Of a stretch of 11,140 bases of DNA, positions 7,382 to 11,140 are shown piece after piece; the stretch's first letter is position 1; every line of letters begins with the position of its first letter. The stretch lies in assembly GCA_002390845.1 (NCBI GenBank), contig DGQT01000006.1, positions 1 through 11,140 of the forward strand, given 5' to 3'. The stretch comes from Chitinophagaceae bacterium UBA4407 (GTDB taxonomy: Bacteria > Bacteroidota > Bacteroidia > Chitinophagales > Chitinophagaceae). A program made the translations under genes and the position numbers. The notes beneath the pieces were generated by a model. That model had not been told where the DNA came from. It worked only from the letters and a program-made list of their open reading frames with translations, and did not search any database.

Positions 7382-7499
7382 TAAGCAATTAGTATTGGTG
7401 TTATGTAATGCAATTCTACTGCACGAAGTTATTAGTTTAATACAAATACCTCTTTATAAAAATAGCCTTTGCTAACTATGGTTAGTTATGGTGTAATGG
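7382..7499. other. AT-rich spacer, probable pgi promoter region
   Basis: The divergent-free spacer upstream of pgi. On the minus strand there are only partial -7 matches (TATTTTTA and TAGAATTG, each one base off TAnnTTTG), without a well-placed TTG, so no promoter is called. I see no gene or RNA here. Confidence 0.4.
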
Positions 7500-7550
7500 C
7501 TGTTTTGCCCGGTTATGATCAGAACGTAGAAGAGTGCGACGCAAGGATGC
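7500..7550 (-). repeat. Dispersed intergenic repeat, copy 6
   Basis: The reverse complement of 7526-7550 carries CCTTGCGTCGCAC and then CTTCTAC. The flank from TTTTGC at 7503 through ATGATC aligns with copy 4 (29 of 37 bases). The far side, TTAAGCATC on the minus strand, is also seen next to copy 7. It lies between the pgi start and the ltaE stop. No second inverted core or TTTTTTG-type end was found nearby, so this is a single or truncated copy. Confidence 0.7.
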
Positions 7551-7575
7551 TTAATAGTAATAAGAACGCTAGGTT

Positions 7576-7610
7576 AATAAATATCTAATTAAATGGGCTA
7601 TATATTTATT
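7576..7610 (-). other. AT-only inverted repeat downstream of ltaE
   Basis: AATAAATAT (7576-7584) is the exact complement of ATATTTATT (7602-7610), immediately past the ltaE stop. It could act in 3' end formation, but the stem is pure A-T and no T-run follows, so it is not called as a terminator. Confidence 0.25.
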
Positions 7611-7612
7611 TA

Positions 7613-8629
7613 TCAAAGTAGTTCAATCACTTTTATTGTCCGCTCAATCATTTCTTTTGAAACATCCAGGTGTGTAACCATTCTTAATTGTGTTGGCGAA
7701 ATAGCGATTGTTAATACATTATGCTCTTTTAGTTTGGCCGCAAGTTCTTTTGACGTAAACCTGCCTTTAACTTCAAAAATTACAATGTTGGTTTCTACCG
7801 GTAATACTTCGCCAACAAAATCTTTTGATGCTACAGCATCGGATAAGAGCTTTGCATGTGCATGATCTTCTGCAAGCCGCTCTATATTATGGTCGAGGGC
7901 ATAAATACAGGCCGCAGCAAGGTAGCCTGCCTGACGCATTCCCCCACCAAAAATTTTTCTAACCCTTCTTGCTTTTGCAATAAAATCTTTCTTGCCAATC
8001 AATACACTACCTACAGGTGCTCCTAAACCTTTGCTTAAACAAACAGAAATACTGTCGAAAACTTTTGCATAATCCGAAGGCTTTTCATTCCTTGCTACTA
8101 TTGCATTAAATACCCTTGCCCCATCAAGATGCAGCTTAAGATTTTTCTCGATACATACTTTTTTTATAAAATGAAATTCATTAAAATCGTAACACGATCC
8201 TCCGCCACGATTGGCTGTGTTTTCAAGCGACACCAAAGAGGAGTAGGCTTTGTGTGTATCGAAACGGTTGTTTACAGATTCATCAACCATTTCTGCGTTA
8301 ATACGCCCGTATTTTCCGCTAAGCAGTTTTACAGAGCAACCCGAATTAAACGCAATCCCCCCACCTTCGTAAAGATAGATGTGCGAGAGTTTATCGCAAA
8401 TCACTTCATCGCCGGGTTGTGTGTGGCATTTGATGGCAATCTGGTTTGTCATAGTGCCACTAGGGCAAAAAATAGCCGCCTCCATATTAAACATGGCAGC
8501 CATTTTATCTTCCAGTTCGTTAATGGTTGGGTCTTCACCAAAAACATCATCGCCAACTTTGGCCTGCATCATTGCTTCGAGCATAGCAGGAGAGGGGCGT
8601 GTAACGGTATCGGAGCGGAGGTCGATCAT
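7613..8629 (-). CDS. ltaE: Low-specificity L-threonine aldolase
   Basis: Cytoplasmic PLP-dependent fold-type I enzyme that cleaves L-threonine or L-allo-threonine to glycine and acetaldehyde. The 338 residues are the normal family length. The N-terminus MIDLRSDTVTRP is characteristic. Other visible family residues are H83 in the KLSHIYLYEGGG segment, which stacks on PLP in the E. coli enzyme; D169 and R172 in HLDGAR; K200 in CLSKGLGAPVGS as the Schiff-base lysine; and R316 in QLRMVTH near the C-terminus for carboxylate binding. The ATG at 8627-8629 is the only start that retains the conserved N-terminal motif. No partner gene for glycine or threonine metabolism is adjacent, and the long spacers on both sides suggest a single-gene unit. 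It might also be called a beta-eliminating lyase-family protein, but the aldolase signature is strong. Confidence 0.95.
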   Translation of the reverse strand: MIDLRSDTVTRPSPAMLEAMMQAKVGDDVFGEDPTINELEDKMAAMFNMEAAIFCPSGTMTNQIAIKCHTQPGDEVICDKLSHIYLYEGGGIAFNSGCSVKLLSGKYGRINAEMVDESVNNRFDTHKAYSSLVSLENTANRGGGSCYDFNEFHFIKKVCIEKNLKLHLDGARVFNAIVARNEKPSDYAKVFDSISVCLSKGLGAPVGSVLIGKKDFIAKARRVRKIFGGGMRQAGYLAAACIYALDHNIERLAEDHAHAKLLSDAVASKDFVGEVLPVETNIVIFEVKGRFTSKELAAKLKEHNVLTIAISPTQLRMVTHLDVSKEMIERTIKVIELL

Positions 8630-8748
8630 AAGGTTTAATTTATTTTTTCATTGCAGAAATAAAGATGCAAGTTATTATTTCAACAGTATTCAATTGTTAA
8701 TAAATTAATGTAAAATGTTGTGATACCGGCTTTGGTAACTCCGGTTAA

Positions 8749-8773
8749 GCATCGTTGCGTCGCAATCCTTTCA
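8749..8773 (+). repeat. Dispersed intergenic repeat, copy 7 (degenerate)
   Basis: TTGCGTCGCA (8755-8764) is preceded by TTAAGCATC, the same flank found at copy 6 on the other strand. The CTTGTAC half is missing at the usual distance, but CACTTTGTAG appears about 25 bases further on (8792-8801), as if the core had been split by an insertion. It lies upstream of ltaE, beyond an ACCGG (8725-8729) / CCGGT (8741-8745) inverted repeat. Confidence 0.5.
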
Positions 8774-8810
8774 TCTGCAGAACAGGCATGACACTTTGTA
8801 GAAGGATACG

Positions 8811-8840
8811 AAAAAAAAAAGGCCCATTTTAATGGGCCTT
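8811..8840 (-). terminator. Intrinsic terminator of the T9SS cargo gene
   Basis: AAGGCCCATT (8819-8828) and AATGGGCCTT (8831-8840) form a perfect 10-base stem. On the minus strand it is followed by a T-run (the A-run at 8811-8820). It starts 25 bases beyond the stop codon of the gene at 8866. The plus strand also has GTTTTTT after the stem, so it could stop transcription in both directions. Confidence 0.9.
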
Positions 8841-8865
8841 GTTTTTTGGTAAATGAAATAAGTTA

Positions 8866-10884
8866 TTACTGCTTTATAAATTTAAGCGATGTGTTTTCTG
8901 TAGTGGATTCAATCTTTACAAGATAAGATCCCCTGCTTAATGTACCCGTATTAATAACAATATTTTTTTGATTTGGTGCAACCGTTAATTGCTTAATAAA
9001 ACGGCCGGTAATATCCATTATGGTGATTGTACATTTATTATTGCTGGCAACAGACAGCTCAATATTTAATTTATCTGTAACCGGGTTAGGGTAAATTCTG
9101 CTCTTACTGATACCTTGTGCAATTACATTATCTTCTTCATTTGCCATGCTGCTTAACGCCGGAACAGGACCATCATCGTTCTTTATAGTACCCTTGCCTG
9201 AAATGTCTGCTATTACTGCATTTACAGCATTTGAAAGGTTGACTTTAAATGTTTCATTTGTTTCTACATTGGTATCGCCGTTAATTGTTATGCTTACGGT
9301 TTTTACAGTATCGCCGGGATTGAATGTTATCAGCGTTTTGGTGGGCACCCCAACATAGTCTATACCTGCTGTTGCAGAAATGTCAGCAGTTCTGTATTTT
9401 ACCGAAACCGTATTTGCAGAAGCACTGCTAAGGCTTACGGTAAAATCAAATTGCTTTGTTCCTGCATTGCCTTCATTTAGCTTAACATCAGTAATACTCA
9501 CTGCTGGTAATGCAGCAACGGATTCATCAAATGCGCAAATGGAGAACTCTCCCATATTATCTGTATTTCTGGGCAGCACCCTGAAATAAATAATCTCTCC
9601 CGGGGTACGGCCAGTTAAACTTATTCGTGAATGATTGGCAGATGGGAATGCATCGGGATTACCATCTTCGTCGCAGGTTATCTGTGTGTAGGTGTTGCAG
9701 TTGTTGGTATATGCAAGCAGTACCACGTCGTTTACGGCCGAATGTGTTGCAGAAGTTTGTAGAACTAAGTTGCCACTTGCAGGAACGGTGGCTGTGTACC
9801 ATACATCATTCTTAAGAGTCGTATTTACCGTGCAGCTTGGGTTGCCGGTAAGGGCAGCAGTAACATCAGCATTAAATAAATTACCCAACACAGAATTGGT
9901 GCAAATGCCTGCACCTACAGTAAGTGCTGTAGCGGTAGCGCATGTATTGTTGGCAGGTAATACATTGTAACCTTGCTGTAGGCACAGACTAAATACAGCA
10001 CGGTCAGTTGTGCCCATCGTCCAAATTCTTATCTGGTAAACATGGCCTGCAATACCAGAAAATGATGTGGAACTACCAACACCATAATTGGCTGTACAAC
10101 TTGTTGATATACCTAATGTAGCATCAAAGATTTCCATTGCCATATTTGCAAACCCGCCGGTTGAAATAAGTGCCCCCTCCTCGGGATAAATATTTACTGC
10201 ATTTGAAGGGCAAATAAACTGGAACCAAACATCGTCATCGTTATCGGTATTGCAGGTAGGGTTATTTGCAGAACGTGTTGCTGAAGCAGTTGTGTAAAAC
10301 TGGGGTGTAATGCAATGCTGGCCGGGGGCATTGATATTTAAAAAAGTAGCAGAGGCTGCGTCATTGGCCGGAACCAGAGGGGTAATATCCATTATAGCAA
10401 AAGAAAATGTCATGGAAGTAAAAGGGCCTTGTGCCCAAAATCGGATATAGTAAGTGTTGCCGGGTGTTAACCCGCCCAGCATTTCATTGCCATAGAAGGT
10501 AGCCATTCCATTATTGCAGGTAATCTCTGTTCCGCCACAACCATCATAAAGCGCATAACCTAGTGTTACATAATTGCTGCCTGCCACAACTGATTGAACC
10601 CTTAAAAGTTCTGTTTGTGTTTGTGCGACAAATTTGTACCAAATGTCATCGTTATTATCGTTAGCACCGCCAACACAACCAGGGTTAGGTATTGAGCGTG
10701 TGGCTGTAGTGGTATTTCCACTTGTATAAACAACACCAAGGTCGCTATACGCAGATGTTGCAACAAGTATGGCACCGGTGCAATTATCGTTGGCGGGTGG
10801 CACGGCCAATGCAGCATTGGAGAACAAAAAACACAAACAAATACAAGAGAAAAAATAACAAATTTTGTTTAATTTTTTTTTCAT
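8866..10884 (-). CDS. Secreted multidomain protein with Calx-beta and T9SS sorting domains
   Basis: Probably exported by Sec and then by the type IX system to the surface or medium. From the ATG at 10882-10884 it has 672 residues; a GTG two codons upstream (10890) is possible but ATG gives a cleaner signal peptide (MKKK, a hydrophobic core, then ALA before VPPAND). Three related domains of about 140 residues follow (roughly 29-170, 171-308, 309-457). Each opens with PAND/PANN and carries an NPxC segment and a (N/D)DxW(Y/F) motif. They resemble PPC-like beta-sandwiches. Residues about 460-572 form a Calx-beta domain (LNEGN, GIDY, DTNVETNETF, IKNDDG). The C-terminus (about 595-672) has IYPNPVTDKLNI, DITGR and LSRGSYLVKI, a type A T9SS sorting domain. 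No catalytic domain is visible, so adhesion or matrix binding is likelier than enzymatic activity. The exact role is unknown. Confidence 0.9.
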   Translation of the reverse strand: MKKKLNKICYFFSCICLCFLFSNAALAVPPANDNCTGAILVATSAYSDLGVVYTSGNTTTATRSIPNPGCVGGANDNNDDIWYKFVAQTQTELLRVQSVVAGSNYVTLGYALYDGCGGTEITCNNGMATFYGNEMLGGLTPGNTYYIRFWAQGPFTSMTFSFAIMDITPLVPANDAASATFLNINAPGQHCITPQFYTTASATRSANNPTCNTDNDDDVWFQFICPSNAVNIYPEEGALISTGGFANMAMEIFDATLGISTSCTANYGVGSSTSFSGIAGHVYQIRIWTMGTTDRAVFSLCLQQGYNVLPANNTCATATALTVGAGICTNSVLGNLFNADVTAALTGNPSCTVNTTLKNDVWYTATVPASGNLVLQTSATHSAVNDVVLLAYTNNCNTYTQITCDEDGNPDAFPSANHSRISLTGRTPGEIIYFRVLPRNTDNMGEFSICAFDESVAALPAVSITDVKLNEGNAGTKQFDFTVSLSSASANTVSVKYRTADISATAGIDYVGVPTKTLITFNPGDTVKTVSITINGDTNVETNETFKVNLSNAVNAVIADISGKGTIKNDDGPVPALSSMANEEDNVIAQGISKSRIYPNPVTDKLNIELSVASNNKCTITIMDITGRFIKQLTVAPNQKNIVINTGTLSRGSYLVKIESTTENTSLKFIKQ

Positions 10885-10930
10885 AACCACAGATTTGATT
10901 GAATAAATAATTTATTTAAAGTTAATAAAT

Positions 10931-10961
10931 CAAAGATGATCCAGAAAGACAATTCAATCAA
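10931..10961 (-). promoter_or_regulatory. Probable promoter of the T9SS cargo gene
   Basis: On the minus strand TTG (10959-10961) is followed after 20 bases by CATCTTTG (10931-10938), one base off the Bacteroidota -7 box TAnnTTTG. The spacing fits this promoter class. It would give a leader of roughly 40 bases. No Shine-Dalgarno sequence precedes the start. Confidence 0.4.
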
Positions 10962-10971
10962 TACCATTTTC

Positions 10972-11010
10972 ATGGTACAAAGGCTTTTGGGATTGCCTTT
11001 TTTGTACCAT
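10972..11010. terminator. Terminator-like hairpin at the right end
   Basis: ATGGTAC (10972-10978) pairs with GTACCAT (11004-11010), and AAAGGC (10979-10984) pairs with GCCTTT (10995-11000), with three extra T on the right side. On the plus strand, stem AAAGGC/GCCTTT followed by T would read as a short intrinsic terminator, but no plus-strand gene lies before it. It could instead mark the 3' end of a minus-strand gene beyond the window, or serve as an operator-like palindrome upstream of the T9SS gene. Confidence 0.4.
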
Positions 11011-11140
11011 AAATATGTAATCTTTTATTTTCGTGTATTGATCTTAAACGAATTACGGAATTTAAGTGTACGTAAATGTTTTGCGCATCAGGTCGGCCCA
11101 CCGGCAAGTTAGGGACAAGCTGCCACGGCTGTTTCCATGT
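11011..11140. other. Non-coding right edge with GC-rich end
   Basis: AT-rich to about 11080, then markedly richer in G and C to the window edge. Short reading frames run off the edge on both strands (plus from ATG 11076; minus open from 11140 to a TGA at 10970-10972), but neither gives a protein I recognise. The GC shift recalls the element at 32-139, without clear sequence similarity. Confidence 0.3.

Noticed and set aside
8129..8638. 169-codon plus-strand frame inside ltaE
   Set aside because: Antisense shadow of a complete threonine aldolase with conserved active-site residues; no protein family recognised.
215..8773. CRISPR-like array made of the repeated cores
   Set aside because: The copies are kilobases apart, in both orientations, at irregular spacing and divergent; there are no cas genes.
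10970..11140. 57-codon minus-strand frame open at the window edge, ending in TGA
   Set aside because: No start inside the window, no recognisable protein, and its end overlaps a strong hairpin. It could be the tail of a real gene only if the sequence to the right supports it.
11076..11140. Plus-strand frame from ATG running off the edge
   Set aside because: Only about 21 codons are visible, with no promoter box or recognisable motif.

Overview
The window looks like chromosomal DNA from a member of the Bacteroidota, probably a Chitinophagaceae-like bacterium. The evidence is a secreted protein with a C-terminal type IX secretion (T9SS) sorting domain, start codons without Shine-Dalgarno sequences, TAnnTTTG-type promoter boxes, and a MetG with a fused C-terminal tRNA-binding domain. 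The taxonomic call is inference; there is no rRNA or marker phylogeny here.

Layout: a non-coding left end (1-442) holds a GC-rich folded element and two facing copies of a dispersed repeat. Then come metG (methionyl-tRNA synthetase, +, 443-2602) with its own terminator; a spacer (2603-3007) almost filled by a repeat element with inverted ends; fadN (fused 3-hydroxyacyl-CoA dehydrogenase / enoyl-CoA hydratase, +, 3008-5386) with its own terminator; a convergent spacer (5387-5722) with a second, shorter copy of that element; pgi (glucose-6-phosphate isomerase, -, 5723-7381); a spacer with one repeat core; ltaE (low-specificity threonine aldolase, -, 7613-8629); a spacer with a degenerate repeat core and a strong minus-strand terminator; and a secreted multidomain T9SS cargo protein (-, 8866-10884). 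The right end (10885-11140) carries that gene's probable promoter, a hairpin and a GC-rich stretch cut by the window edge.

The five genes are unrelated housekeeping or surface functions (translation, beta-oxidation, glycolysis, amino-acid metabolism, secretion). Three have recognisable terminators, and all spacers are long, so each appears to be its own transcription unit. I see no defence system, prophage, integrase, transposase, CRISPR array, tRNA or rRNA.

The unusual content is between the genes. A family of short repeats recurs in every spacer from 1 to 8865. Its core is CCTTGCGTCGCAC followed after about one base by CTTGTAC. I count seven copies in both orientations. Two larger units (2651-2988 and 5504-5707) share matching left and right ends that are inverted repeats of each other, as in a non-autonomous miniature mobile element (MITE). 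Some copies lie beside TATTTTTG promoter-like boxes upstream of metG and fadN. This repeat family is the best candidate here for something undescribed.
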